Shown here in pieces: positions 47,301 through 62,300 of a DNA stretch of 64,000 nt. The notes beneath the pieces were generated by a model. It was not told where the DNA came from, ran no database searches, and saw only the letters and a list, made by a program, of their open reading frames with translations. Source of the DNA: Patiria pectinifera (lineage: Eukaryota; Echinodermata; Asteroidea; Valvatida; Asterinidae); assembly GCA_029964075.1 (NCBI GenBank), contig CM057149.1, positions 12,286,465 through 12,350,464 of the forward strand, written 5' to 3'. Each line of letters starts with the position of its first letter. Position 1 is the first letter of the stretch. The translations under genes were made by a program, and so were the position numbers.

Positions 47301-50300
47301 CGAGTGTGGGCAAGGGGCCAGTTGCCCACCCCACCTCCTTTACCCCCCTGCGGACGCCCATGTTGTTAAATGTGCATTAAATGAACTGCAATATTTCCCC
47401 TTCTTTTTCTTTTCTTCCTTTTTTTGTGTGGCTTCTCAGGGTTTGGGGGGCCTTTGCCCCCACCCCCCTCTCGACGCCCATGGCCATCTCTTTATAATAT
47501 TACATATATAACAGGAACAAGAAGTATTTTTGAACAGTATGGACGTCTTTTACCCAAAAAGTAAACGTCAGGGTGCATTTCCAACAGAATAGTCAGGTGA
47601 ATTTGTCAATTATGTGTTAATCGAGGGGACACATCTTGTAGTTGTTACCTTTTTGTAGAGTTTTATCTGCTTTCATCAAGATGTTTAACTATTACTGTCA
47701 TGTTTCGCATTGACGATTTTGTTTTCAGGCGCAAAGTGATTTCATCTGGAAAGTTAGGGACGACCTGCAGAAACAAGTCACCTTTATCGAATCGCTACAG
47801 GAAATACTGAGGGTCAATAACCAGGAGGTCCCATTTGCTGAAAGTGAGGTAGGGGTACATCAAATAATAGAATGATGAGCTTGTGCCAAAAAAGGAAAGC
47901 TTTTTCCGTATCGGAGAAGTTCCCCTTTGGAATGGGAGTTCCATAACCCCCAAGTTGAGCAAAATCATTGGTCTAGTATGTTATCCCTCGGGTTTAGCAA
48001 TCTCATTGAACCAAAGTTGTATATTTATTATTTTGTGTGGAGATACGTGTTCAACTTTTGAAACCGTGGACGAAAAAAATACCAGAGAACAGAGAGAACA
48101 ATATCGTCCACGATTCCCAGGATACGTCCGCGATTGGGGTCGTGTACAAAACCTACGGGAGTCTTCCTAAAAAGAGTACAAAGGGGGGACAATAGGACGT
48201 CCACGATCGACGGTGAACACACGTGGGTGTGTGTGAACGTATAAACACTGCCTTATGGGGTACCGGAACAATCAATGGGAGGTACCCCACAAGGAATGCC
48301 CACTGACTTGCGGGGTACCGTTTTGGTACCCCACAAGTTTTCACGAAAGAGATATATGGATTTTACTCAAAAACAAGGAATTTCCGACGTGGGTTGGTCG
48401 GTCGCAAATGGAAGAGTTTTAGAAAAGGGATATTAAGTCCGAATTTCAGCCCAGGGGATTAATGCTGGTTAAAATAAGAGCATTTTGAAATTTGTGTACG
48501 ACATTGCAAAATTTTAGTACACGAGAACAAAGGAAGTACCCCAACTTTTCCTGCGACATTTAGCCTAAGCACCGTACACAACGTAATAATGGGTTTCGTC
48601 ACTTCTTATATCACTATTACAAGTAAACAATGTCTATAAATTTGGAGGCTGCGTACATGAACAAACATGCTACCTAGGTCGTCCTGCAGCCACAGATGAT
48701 ATTCACTGCCACTTGTGCGTCACAACTACAATAATTTTTGTCTTTTTGTTTGAAATTAGCTACTGGATCGAGTCACCGAATGCTTAGTCTTCGGACCTCC
48801 GGAGCCGTGCACAGAATGTGATGAGGGTCAGCTGGTCTTGTCCACGGGAGGTTATCGTTGCCAAGGGAATATGTCTGCCTGGACAAAATGCACTGTCTTC
48901 ACGCAGGATGTCAAGAGGAGAAAACTGTTCGTGCCTGACTGTTTGGAGTACTTTTGGTACGATTTTCTGTATCTTTTGTAGGCCTTTAAACTGAGCCTGC
49001 AATTCTCGCCAGATCACTGTCACTTTTCGTTTGATTGTTTAGATCGTTACCAAACACTGACTAGTCCAGTCACAGACTCCCGTGTTTACTTTTGGTCAAC
49101 TGAAATTTGGGGTAATTTTTTTTTAAAGTCATCAATTCGCAATATTTTCAATATGTTTTAAATTGTGATGCTGTCCTTTCTTTCACAGAACAAATTTATT
49201 GCCAATGACTGGATCAGCCCATGGGCATAGGCCTAAGTGATTTTTTTCTTAAGGGTGGTCAAAACACATTTCCCCGAAATCCCCATACTTTTCCCAGTGT
49301 ATCTTCGATATAAGATTTAACGAAGGTGGGCAGAGACATCCCCCTAAACCCTTTGAATTAACAACATTATGACTTCGCGCGTCTTTTTCTCTTTTGTTCC
49401 CTCCTTTTTTTCTTCTTTGTTTTCTTTTGGCTTTTCCGGGGGGGGGGGGGACGCGACGCCCGTGGCTCAGCCTAGTCAGCAAAATGAAAATATGCAAACA
49501 ATAATATGTAAACAATACACAAGTTATAGACTAATTAAAAGTACAGAAGGGATTGTATCACGCGCACAATGTGTGTAAAAGACATTAGTGTGTAAAAGAC
49601 ATGAGCGCGTGATTCCGACGTGAGTCCGTAGATATAGAATAATAAAATGAACCAACGTGTGCGTATTTGCACTAACATTGCATGTACTCCATTCCTTTGC
49701 AGTAACACTTCCAAGTTAGTCACGTCACGCTTCGGTACAAACATACTGGAATTTGTATCCTTGTGGAACGTTTCTTTGTTCTAATGTACTAAAGTTTTCA
49801 ATTTTGAAAGTGTATTTTTTAAAATGTTCCTATTTTAACTAGAATTAATTTCCTGGGGTGAAATTTGCTTACATGAAATACTTCAATTTGTGACTGATCA
49901 ACACACCTTGGAATTTCCTAGTTTTCGAGTAAAATCCATTGATCTATTCGTTGTGGTGACGTATTCACCTGTAGAATGCCCTGGGGAGACGTATACAATG
50001 TTCTGTTCCCTAATGTTCACATGGCGCCAGAGGGCACCGTGTAATAGATCTCATGTCCGGACGATACTGTATTCCTTTAAAATCTTTTGATTTGTTAAAC
50101 CATGTTATTACAGGGTTTCCAACTCTCCCTAATTCTGCAGAAAGTTCCCTGTAAATAAATCAATCTTTCTATGTTCTGATGAACAAATTTCAAAAAAAAA
50201 TTTGATCATGGAAACTCTGTCCATATTATGTTGAATGTAATTCTAAATACCTCTCTGATGTTGTACAAAATCTCCCCGATTGCAAGATGCAAATGTTTGC

Positions 50301-53300
50301 AGCTGTCGCTGTATTAAGCCCTGTGTTTATACTATAGCAGATACCATTAATGATAAATGATCATTTTGAGAAACGGGTTGTAGACCATGATATCAAACAT
50401 TTCTCCACTTCCATTTGTCACTGACACGATTGTTAAACTTCCCTTTCTTGATATCAAGGCCGGAGTTCCGATACAAACCGTACAACGGTGGCAAACGCAT
50501 CTTCTCTAAAGACACTGTAACTGAGGAAGATTTGAATAGTGCGTCCACTTCAACAAGGTGATGTCTCATTGAAATTAAAATTGGCATTTAAATTGATTCA
50601 GACATAACTAACGCCCCAAAAACGAAATTTAATTTCAAACCGTCCTTAGCGTAAATGTAACTTCTAGTGGCCCTTTTTGTCAACAATTTGATGACAGTGA
50701 TCTTACGCACTTGTCACAATAATTTTGGTGGTGGATTTTTTTTCTTCAAATTGTTTATATATTTATTGCATTTCTTCACCCAGGGTTTGCCCAAACAGTT
50801 TAAAACTGGTTTCCATTGCGATCCTTCGATAAGGCATCCTTGTACAAAAAGGGGTCTAAGCCTGTGTATCGTTTTGTAAATAAAGAGCCCAGATGTCAAA
50901 CCAGAATTAAGCCAACTTTTACGAAACCTGAGAAATACCCATGTTTTTTCCTTAAAGAAAAACATACATGCAATAAAAAAAGCCGCCCAAAAATGTGTCA
51001 ATCCTCCACCGTGCAAGGGGGCATTTAAGGGCCTCATAACCTGGAGGAGCAGTCATTATTGCCCTAATTCTGAGAAGGGGGGGGGGGTTACAATTAAGGG
51101 AGAGGTACAGGCCTCAAGCTGGGAGTGCGGTGCTGTTTTCCCGTGACCTTTGAGTAAATTACGCCATCATAAAAATACAAAAAAGTGTTAAGTAGATGCA
51201 CCTCTCTTGTTCGTTTTTCTGTTTTCTGGTATGTTTTTACTGATTGCACATTTTTTATGTTTTAGTCCTGATCTGTCTGACGCAACTACTGGGCCTCGTC
51301 CAGACCCCACAAAACCTCTTTTCGGTCTAGAAGTAGCATCAGCCGGCAAACTGAGCATTCCAATCAGCAAAGTCAAAGAAACCATCTCCAGACTCGGCGG
51401 AGCGTACACCAATAAAGTCAAGCTCAATACTGTCTGCGTGATCAGCACCAAAAGTGAGTCTTGGCTACAACTACTCCAACTCCCATGAAATTCCTTTGAT
51501 GCAAACCAGATTATATCACAGCTCTTAAAATGTCATTTAATGTAAAGCCTAATCCGATGGAAATCCCACATTAAAGGGTTCTAGTGTTAGAGTAATGTAC
51601 GAACAAACGCCTGACACTGTACTTTCAGCGTGTCTTTTGGACGTGGTTATGAAATCTTGTAAAAGCCAAATAAGCAAACTGAGAGGTCTCTTGCTGAAAT
51701 AAGTCCCTAGTATAAGTAAGTGGGAAAGAATTGGACCCTAATTCATGGTTACCAACATCATTATAGGAAACAAATAGAAATAAACTGTCAGTCTTGAGAT
51801 TGTGCACTTTAAACCCTCAGTCTATATCTGCTTGGCCTCGGGAAGGGATAAAACTTGCTAGCTGGGATGTTTCACTTATCGTTTATTTGGTTTCAGCGGA
51901 GGTGGATTGGAAAACCCCAAAAATCATGCAGGCCATGGGGCTGGGAGTTCATGTCGTTTCACAGGACTTCCTTACGGAGCTAGCGAAAGGTGGTGACTTC
52001 ATAAAACTGGTACCTGAACATAACATCGCACCGTGGGGTAATAACGTAAGTCTAATTCATTTGATAGACGATGGCTCGTTGGTTAATTTATTGTATTTGT
52101 TAATCTATTTCTGGTAATGAAGCTAAGCATTCCTCAAAAGTACCCTAAGCACTGTAGCTCAAAAGCCTGAAGAAACCTGTAGAGAGAAGCCATTGAGAAG
52201 AAATGACAGTTTTTGAGGTGGGAAGCAAAGCCCAGAGGGATATTCTGAGGAAAACCCATGGAGTCAGGTAGGGACTGAAAACCCAATCCATATATTGTCC
52301 CGGGAGGGATTCGAACCCGTTCACAGCAGTCAGCACTGTATAAAGGGAAAGCGCCGTTCCCAAAATAAATCGCCGAACGTTTACAGCCGCAGGATGTTTA
52401 CTTATCCGATTTTAGAGGACAAATAGAAAATAAAACTGACCGTATGTCCTACTGTTCCTAAGAAAAGCTGGAAAAAACCATAGTTTACATTTGACGCGGC
52501 AGACATATTGTGGCATTCGTAATACGTTTTTTTTCCCCAGCCGTAAATATAAGTCATGGATTAATGGGCAACTTACATGGTAAAAAAGACAATGACCAGT
52601 CTTAAATTCTGAATGACACACCAGAGGAACTTGTGGGGGTACTCGTACAAAGGAAACGGTACCCGACAAGTGAAATCTTTAGAAAACAGGTACCCCACTA
52701 GTAAAATCTTTGGAAAAGGGGACAATCAACTTATCTAGAGACCCGTAGACCTGCAAGGAAGTTAAGGTTTAGGTTGAGTTTTTGAGAAAAAAAAATACTT
52801 CTGCATCTTTCAGGGATTTTGATGAAACTTGGATGCAGTGTCTCTTTACAAGAAACAGAAACTCATGCACATTTTTTGGGGTCTCTTAAAAAAATTCCGT
52901 TTACGCACGTAAAAAAAACAATAATGTGCATGCGGGCACAATTTCTTACACCAATGGTTGCTTTCTGACACAAAAATGACACCATTTTAGGCGGAATAAT
53001 TTCGCAGTGTATTTGATACCATTCCTATCTTCACTCTAAGCAAGGAGTTTCTTGAAAAATCGGTAGGTTTGCTTCCGGGGAATTGCAAGTGTTTGTGCCT
53101 TTAACCAGCCATATGGTTGCGAAGGCGAAGCGTGACCGGTTGTCATGCAAAGCTAATCTGATGACGTACTTAGACGCTTAAACAGAGCAGTGAAATTCGT
53201 GAATCCCAAATATCTTGGCCTTTTAAACGTTGTGTCTCTCAGAAAATATGCTCTTAATTATAAGGGGAAAAAGGAATTTTAAACCTCATGTCAGTGAAAC

Positions 53301-56300
53301 CATTGCCGTCATCGATGCCGAAACCTCGATATTTGGTTACTGGTAAAGTAGACCTTCAAGTCTGGAGAAATCGTTCAAAAACTTCCGTAAATCTATGCAT
53401 TTGTCTAAATGTCTAGGAATCTACTGAAGTTGTCATTTCATGAGTAGTTGATCACTTATATCACATAAGTTTATTCAGAATTTCAGCTTAATCTGTTGTT
53501 GCGAACGCTAGTGTTACACAGGGAACCATCATCTCCAAGGAATATTTCGACGAGGATTTTTTGCCCACCAAACCCACGTGTATGGTTTTCCTATATCATA
53601 GGCACTACGGTTGACCAATTTTGGCCCGGCAACACAATGGACGATCGCGTATTAGCATATTCATTAGCGCCACTCGGCGTGACTTGGCGTGGGTCCCGGT
53701 ACATGGAAGCCGGCAAGAAGGGCGATATTTACAAATTAATAACGCGTGGAGGAGGCTTTTTGCATATTTCTACTGCACACCATAATGGATAGGAACCTTA
53801 TTCGTGAGGCTTGAAAGTATTGACAGATAAATTTCCCATGGTCAGCATAAAAATAGAATTCTTGATAACCTCTATGACCACAAGGGAAACATTTTTAATT
53901 GAATTCAAATTTAATTTGGGAGTGCTATTGGGTCTATGATGGTTCCCATGGCATATGCATGTTCTCCAGTACGCGGTGTAAATGGTGAACCAATGTGTCT
54001 AAAATCCACATGATGTTCCCATGGTGTCCAGTAAATACCCATGGTGTTCCCATGGTGACATAAAATCCCCATGGTGTTCCCATGGTGTCCATAAAATCCC
54101 CATGGTGTTCCCATGGTGTCCATAAAATCCCCATGGTGTTCCCATGGTGTACCCATGGTGTTCATAAATTCTACATGGTGTTCCCATGATGTCCGTAAAA
54201 TCCCCATGGTGTTCCCATGGTGTCCATAAAATCCCCATGGTGTTCCCATGGAGCTCAAAAATCCCCATGGTGTTCCCATGTTGTCCATGCATCTTCATGG
54301 TGTTCCCATGGGTTCCCATGATGAGCATAAAATCTCCCATGGTGATCATTTGAACTTACATGGTGTTCTTGATGACCCCATGGGTTTCCCATGGGGTCCC
54401 ATGGGAATCCCATGGGACTCCATGGGAATCCCATGGGATGCTCATGGGACATTTCTGTAAGGGTTGCGAACGCCTGTGTTACACCTTTCAAAAATGCAAG
54501 TAGCCAGACCTATTTTTTTTTCCAATTTCAAAGAAAACTGAACATATCACAACATATTTTTTGGCACAATATTGGATCATTACAAGGGAAATAAACCCTG
54601 AAAGTCGCATGACAATACGGTCTTCCTTATGGGAGAGATTAATTTTCAAAGATTTCGGCCGCCTGTGTGAACATGTCTGTGTACATGTAGTTTTATTCAA
54701 AATAAAGTGTTGCGTAACCTTTAGATAATCGCCCTTCGCAACCACATGGCTGTAACGACTGCTTGTAATTATGCGTTTCTCATTCACTTTCTGTCGATAA
54801 TATTTTACTGTGTTTACAGGTCCAAAAAAGAATCAGTAACATTGGCCCTTGTCATCAACATAAGACATTATCTACTGAGAAAAGTCCATGGTCTGGGTAC
54901 AAGAGAAGTTGGGGTAATCAGAAAGGTATTTGCTTTGTTATAATACTATATCGTCACTTTAGTAGAGTTCACACAATGCCAATGGCCCCCTGCTTTTGTT
55001 CACACTGCCCTCTCAACTTTATGGCATGAAAGGAGCACTTTTGAGACGAATGCGCCCTTTTGGGCTCGAATATGCGCCTACCACAAAATGATATATTGCC
55101 CGGCTATTTCAAACATGTTGCATCCAAATTCACCAACTCTAACATTCAATTTTGTTTATGAAAAAGTCACATGCTGTCAACAAAACTAATACTAATTTGG
55201 TTATTTATCAATTAATTTTAAAGTTTTGTCGCCTTCTTTTGTCACCGGGTCGAGAATATTCGTTAGTACAGATTAAATTCGTCTAAGCTGTTGCAGAATG
55301 TCAGGATTCAAATATCGAGTTGTCTAGTAATATAAATCAATTAGACGAATGTGATATCTGAACAGTAAGGTTTGGCGTAGACGAGACGAAATCGAATACT
55401 CCGGGAAGAAAACGCGCGCTCAGTGTTTGAATTTGCTTGAACTGAAATTAATTGTCTGACAAAATTACCCCAAAATACCAAATTAAAAATTGGAATGCAC
55501 TTAAGCGATGTTGATTAACACATTTAGATATAAGAATCGGTGAATTCGAATGACAAACTTTTTAAAATAGCCGGGAAAACCTACATTTTGAGCGACTGTT
55601 AAAAAATTAGATTACGATCGTTCACACTACTGTATTTAGAAAATTCACCGTGTATTTATCGCAAGAAGGATTTTCATAGCACAACATTTTGGTCCTGTAA
55701 AATAAGTTATTCCATCAGGAATAGTTTGGATCCAAAGAAAATAAGGATCTCAAAAAAGTGGTCCCATCTCACGTGAAAGAGCTTGCAAATTTCTAAAATC
55801 ATTGTGCATTACGTTTTCCCTGTTATCTAAAAATGTATATTTTTAGCCAGTTCAGATGAAACTTTAATTTGTTGCAGCCTACTTAACATTTTTAGCAGTT
55901 GTGTTGTTTCAAAAGAAAAAAAAAAGTGCACAGAGAACATATGGTGCTATCTATCTTGCTTTAACCCTAAAGGGGCCGGGGGGGGCGGAATCCGCCCCCC
56001 CCCCCCTCAACATTTTCCGTGATAGCCTCTAAAAAAATTTTTTCACGACCCGAGCTGTTATGACTTTTTAGCCTCGAGCTTTGCGCATCTTTTGATACCA
56101 AAAACATAAAAATCGGACCACGGGTTGCCGCGTAGCGAAAAATTTTCCGGCGCTACGCGCCGTGAAAACTGAATGTTCGCATATACATCGTGTACACAGA
56201 GCAGAATTGCCATTCGTACATATGAATAATTAATTAGCCATAATTCCAAAACCCTTTGACCTATAGTCATGAAATTTCTTGGGTATATTTAAGAAGAGTT

Positions 56301-59300
56301 GCTCTATGCATGTGCCGAGTTTCAAAATATTTCGTCACTCGATAGCCGAGATCTTAGGGGGAGGCGGAATCGGCCCCCCCCCCCCCCGGCTGAGAGATGG
56401 TCAAAATAACCCGCCCCCTTTAGGGTTAAATACATTAATGAACTAATTGTTTCTGTTGAAATTACAAACAGGTTCAAAAAAATTACAAAAAATGTCATCT
56501 TATTACAAACAGGTGATTATAAGAGGAGAAAGTATTCCAACATCAAGGGTGTTGCAGGAGGCGTGGAAAATAAGCAGTGGGTGGGAGGTGCCGCAGCGGC
56601 TGTTGATCCCCACACTGGTTAGTTCAATATAATGCCTTACAAAATAATTCAAAATTGATTCAGTGAAAAGATAGTAACTAAACTTCAAACAACTAGCTTG
56701 GCATGATTGTGAATTCGACATATTATTGAGTATACTTCAGGGCACTTAATTCAGTTTGTATTGCTGATAAGCGCTGGCCCAATTTCTCAATTTGCGCCCA
56801 ATTCGTCGGTAAATAGAAAAAAATAACATAATATATTGACAATTTCCTGAATTATGAAATGATTACTTCCAGTGTTTAGCCTAAATGAAAGCCAAGAAAA
56901 TCATACGAGGAAACGTATTATTTAACGAAACGAAATTTACAATTAAATTGTAAATTTCCCGAACGTCACATTTGGAAGTAAAAAAAAATGGAAGTGAACT
57001 CTGTAATCAAACCTTAAAGCCTATATTACATGTTTTTTTTTTATTGTAATAATACATCCCTAGCTTCGTTTTTTTTTTGGGGGGGGGGGGGGCGGATATT
57101 ACATTCGTCAGTTGGTTCAAATGTTCCTCACAACACATCAATTATTTTGTGACTTGGTATATTGGCCTGTTTGGTATATATAAAATCGAGTTTACCACAC
57201 AATGATATTTGGAAAGATCGTTAAACAGTAAATGTGAAGGCTCATACAACTTAACCTTGCAAGTTCCCCCTTTTTAATTACCACGCAAAGGAAATGATAT
57301 GGTACAACCTTTTAGTCCTCAAATCTAGCCGTTGCCATTCCAGTAATCTAACGTGTTCTTTTTTTCTCCACCAAAAGCTTGGATAGGGTGTAAGGTTGAA
57401 ACTAGCGTAAGCCCTGATTAGACATTAACGAGGCCCACGTGTATTAATGATGTAGTATATTTTTACGTTGACGTTTTGTCTAAACTTGGGGCTTTTTTTA
57501 GTCACCGTGCCGCTTCAGATGTAAACCTATTTTTAAAGAATTGTCCGTTCTCTATTTTTTTTTATAACGCCGTGACTTTGACTGGTCACAGTTAATATGA
57601 AATAGTATGAAAGACTATTGTTGGTGACCTCCGGACGAAGGTGCAACTTTGACGTACTATACTATGGGAATTAAAAATTCTGTTTCAGACCGGTTGGAAG
57701 CTCAATGGGATCATCAGCACTCCTGACTCCAACCGGTCTTAAACAGAGTGTTTAATACCGACCAAGGACACATTGATTCCCATTCATAAATACCTTTTCG
57801 GTCAAGAAAAATCATTTCCTACAACTCCTTACCGTATAAGGAGATTGGCGCGCGCGTCGCGCGAACTGCGCGAGTGGCGCAGAACGCAGCTGGGCTGTTG
57901 TAGTGTGAATTTCGGGCTTTGAGATACGATTCACTGGTAATATTGCGCATGCCTATGTGAGGAATGTGAAACGGTAAAAGGCAAATTTCATGTGACCCTG
58001 GTAAAGTTTTTGATGTCCAGCCAGCCGTGTCTTTTTTATCCTTTTAAGACCGGCCACGTAACGGGCTCTCGACCAATAGGAATGGGTAAACTGTATTAGG
58101 TATCTATGAATACAAATTATCACCTAGCTTTTTTGTTGATGCTCTACAGGACTGGCGGACCAAGCCCACATTCTAAATGAAGACGGCCAGTTGTTCAGTG
58201 CTACCTTAGGCGTGGCCGATGCGATAACGGGATCGAACACCTACTACAAGATTCAACTACTAGAGAGTTATGTTGGGTGAATACCTGTAGATAGGCCTAA
58301 GTCCATCCGCCGAGCGCATGAACAAAAGTTATACCCTCAAAATATTCTATATTAGAGAGTTCTGAGAGCCATAAAATTGGGGAATTGAAGAATATGACGA
58401 TGAACCTCTGGCTGGACTTAGGGCTTCAAATTTAGATGCAATTTGACTCGAAAGTGGCGCTATTTTGCGATGTTGTCTAGGGATCGTTTTTCAAGATGGC
58501 TACCGTTCCGCTTTGGGGAAAATAGGGGTCGTCTTCTTTGGGCGAAAATTTTTCGAAAAGTCAATGGTCAACCTACCAAAAAATGAAAAGAAAGCAAAAG
58601 ATGACATGTTGATCATCATTTTTCTGTGCATCTTAAATACCTGTGAGAGTTCTGAGTATTTTTAAAAGAATTTTGAAGTATGGGCATTTAGCACTAGTGT
58701 CTATGAGAATTTTAAAACAAGGTTACACCTTTATAATGCACCTAGGTAATCATACTTATCGGATCTGTGTATTGCTCACTGAGGGCGCTGTGTTGGAATG
58801 CCAAATGTGGTTGAGTTTAGGAGTTTCTGGCACTTGACCGGCATCAGCAGGAAAATAGAGTCGTAGCCCTTGGCGGTGCCAAACTCTGTTTTGGGGAAAG
58901 TGGGGGGGGGGGGGAATTGAGGGGTAAGGAACTATATGTTTCTGGGGGGCAGTCAAAATATAATCGTCAGCCTGTGTACGCGCGCACATGCCCATCATCA
59001 GGGGTCCGGAAATAAGCAGCTAGAGCAACTTAGCAGTGTAGTCGTTTTTATGAATGAGAAATGTGTCAAACCGCAGAATGGTGTATAACAAATGTACAAA
59101 GATGTTGGCTGCATACTATAATTATGTGTGGCATGTTTGGGCTTTAAGTACCAGTGTTTATGATGCTTGAATTGGTCCAAAATGTGTCCACATTTTACGA
59201 ATCTTAGCAGCGAAGAAAATACAATAATAATAATATATTTGTTGTAAAAATGTTGGGGGGGGGGGGGCAAATGCCCCCGCCACTGGTCGTTGCTAGAATA

Positions 59301-62300
59301 TGTAATGGCTTCATAAATACATGCAGTGACTACTTGTGTAGTTTATATTATTGGAAACGATAGATGGGTGAGATTGGAGAGTGATAACAAATCCCACTGT
59401 AGCAGATGCTTAAGTGTAGGCCAATACAAAATCATTCACATAGGAAGTTCGTTTTTCTTGATTATGTGCCATTCTGTGTATGAATATGAATGAAATGGGG
59501 CCTAAAATGTGGATTCGCTGTTTTTATTCACATTTCCGGAAAAATTGATCAGTTGATGCATTGATATCGGAGCATTTTATGTTACCCTTTACCTTCACTT
59601 CTCATCACTCTTTGTCAGCACGTACTGGTTGTTTCGGGCCTGGGGGCGGGTCGGTACAGAGAGTGGCGGGAACCGACTGTGGGAATTCGGAGAAGCCAAA
59701 TCGCGCGCACAGAAGAAGTTTAAGGAGACGTACTTTCAGAAAACCGGCAACCAGTTTGGCAGCGAGAAGTTTGAGAAAGTCCCGGGCAAGTTCTTCCTCG
59801 TCGACATAGATTACAGAGAAGCTGTATGTGCTTTATTCTTCTGAATTAATAATTTTTATCCTTATTGTTGATATAATTACTACAGGTTTTGGGGAGGGGA
59901 TTTGCAACTAGTGAAGTCCACATATAAAATATCCTTGTTAAACTCCTTCAAATGTGCTTCATGAGAATATATCCATGACTTCATAATTATATACCAATGA
60001 CACATCTTTACGAAGGCCTATTCTATCACCACACACAGACCAGTGCCCTCAAACCTGTATTCCTGTGGAGACGTGTGTACAATAGGAAACAAAAGATTGT
60101 ATCCACAAGGTTTTCACGAAATAGATATATGGATTTCACTCAAAAACTAGTTATCTCCAAGCTTTGTTGATCCGTCGCAAATGGAAGAGTTTTAGAAGAG
60201 GGGTATTAAGTTCAAATTTCAGCCAAGGAAATTCATTCTGGTTAAAATAAGAGCATTTATAAATTACACTTTCAAACTCGAAAAACTTTAGTACACGAGA
60301 ACGAAAGAATGTCTCCACAAGGATACAAATTTGAGTGTGCGTGTAATAATTTGTGTACCGGGCGTCTGGGTAAATTGCCCAATTTGGCAACACAATTCAA
60401 TGTCAAATATTTTTTCCAGGTCGTTCCCATCGAAGCCTTTCGAGAATCCCGGCTGCCTCCTGAAATTCAACGCTTGATGAGACTCATCTGTGACATAAAT
60501 TTGTTCAAAATTGCCATGGTTGAATTTAAGGTAAGAGTAATCGCATTTAGAAAGCGAGAGAAGTATATATACAATTTACAAATGTAGCGGTGAAGCCACA
60601 TATCATAATGGTCGCCTCGTCGGCAGGCCTCGCCGGTTAATTAAAACACGGATGACAACGCTTACACTCTAAAATCTCTTCTTTCTTTATTGTGCAGGGC
60701 TCTCACAAAAAGGTGTTTAAGGCTCAGTAACGATGCAGTAAAATAAGAACCATGATATTACAATTCGTAAACAACTTTACGAGCTAGGGCATATTACATA
60801 ATTTTGTATTAATTAAAGTTTCCATTTTAAGAATTAGATTTCTAAAATAATGTAGTACAGATACATACCCCAGTATCAGGTTCAAAAAAGGATATTTCTT
60901 GATTGGATTACAGCTCAGTTGAATTTCTTGATTGAAATTACAGCTCAGTTGATTACAGCTCAGTTGAAAACCAGTGATCTAGGCTCATCGAAAGGCTTGA
61001 AAACGTGCATGTAGCCCGACAATGAGAAAAGGCCTACATTACGGCCTGCAATTGTTAGTCGAACTGACTAACGTGCGTGGTAGCTGTTTTTTGCGCGCGC
61101 GTCCCGAATGTATACATTTTGTGGCAAATGTATACATTTCGTGGGGCTGAAGAAGTATGGAGGGCATATAATAACAAAATTAGTATGGAGCGCCTCAATG
61201 GTTTTCGCTAATTCCGCACACAAATAAGTATACAACACTGTTCATTAGAGTATCTACCAACAATCTTAACACTTTTATTGCGCAAGTGTAAAAATGAAGT
61301 TCAGTGCTGTGAAGAGAAGGTATTTATCCGGCATTTGCCATACTGCAGGTATACCGTTTTTAAGGCCACGTTTACTGGGTCTGGCAGATAAAGTGTTGCG
61401 TGTAGGCCCTAGGCACTAGTGTTCCGTAGGCATACTTTGCTATGGGCATCGGCACCAGTTTCATGTTGATGGTGTTACTAAGCTATCCAGGTCACACTGG
61501 TAGATCTAAAAGCCATTGGCACCGTGCTATAGACAGACAAAATAACTTGTACAAGGTGAGTAAAAAAAACCACGAAACCCAAATGTCGGAACTATTGTTT
61601 GATTGAAGTACTGCATGTAGCACTTCCAAAATCAATTCAATTCAATTCAATTCAACATGTTTATTAACAAATCACGAATAGCAGCCACATCTGAATAGCA
61701 CGTGATTTACATTTTAAAAAAATACATTTAAAAAAAAAACAGTTAAAAAACAAAATATGACATTAAATACTAATATTAGAAAAGGTTTAAACGTGCATAC
61801 AGATCTGACTAAAGAAAAATGTCTATATAGAGAAATACATATTATTGTTACAGACTGTGTTGCAATCAATTTATCTTACTTTAAAAAGGGGCATTGAAAA
61901 ATCTAAGACATAAAAGCCCAATTTGTAAGCTTTCTTTTAGTACAAGAATCATTCAAATCACTCATGTACTTTCGAACACAACCACCGTTTAAAAGTTCTG
62001 TCCACGGATCACCAAATATGGTGTGCGTTCTTTCAGCAAAACGAAAACAGTTCACACACATCCCCATGTGATTTTTTTTCCGTTTTGATGAAGGAACCGT
62101 ACTGAACTTTTTTTGGGGATCCGTGGACAGAACCTTAAAACGGTGGTTGGGTTTAAAAAGTGGTGTAATTTAAAAAGTACATAAGTGATTTTAATGATTT
62201 TTGTACTAAAAGAAAGCTTGTACTAAAAGAATTTGGCTTTTATATCCCAGATTTTGAAAGTGCTACATACAGAACTTCACTATAACAATGGTTCAAACAT

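Larger units (their letters stand above)
47849..48759. other. PARP1 intron 6
   Basis: Mostly two adjacent keyed repeats (48049-48218 and 48251-48549). Confidence 0.7.
52046..54819. other. PARP1 intron 10
   Basis: 2.8 kb. Contains a SINE-like fragment, a GTACCCGACAAG keyed fragment and a CCATGG minisatellite (listed). A 98-codon open frame at 53496-53792 has no domain and no fitting splice phase. Confidence 0.6.

Noticed and set aside
47202..47363. hAT element in PARP1 intron 5
   Set aside because: The ends look inverted (CATTGGCGTC / GACGCCCATG), but the 8-bp flanks do not match, so it was not called as an element.
53496..53792. 98-codon frame in PARP1 intron 10
   Set aside because: No similarity to PARP1 or any domain I recognise, and adding it is not needed for phase; exon 10 joins exon 11 cleanly.
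53911..54349. Repetitive Met-Gly-Thr-Pro-Trp open frames, minus strand
   Set aside because: By-product of a minisatellite unit near 33 bp without stops; open in several frames at once, no start context or splice fit.
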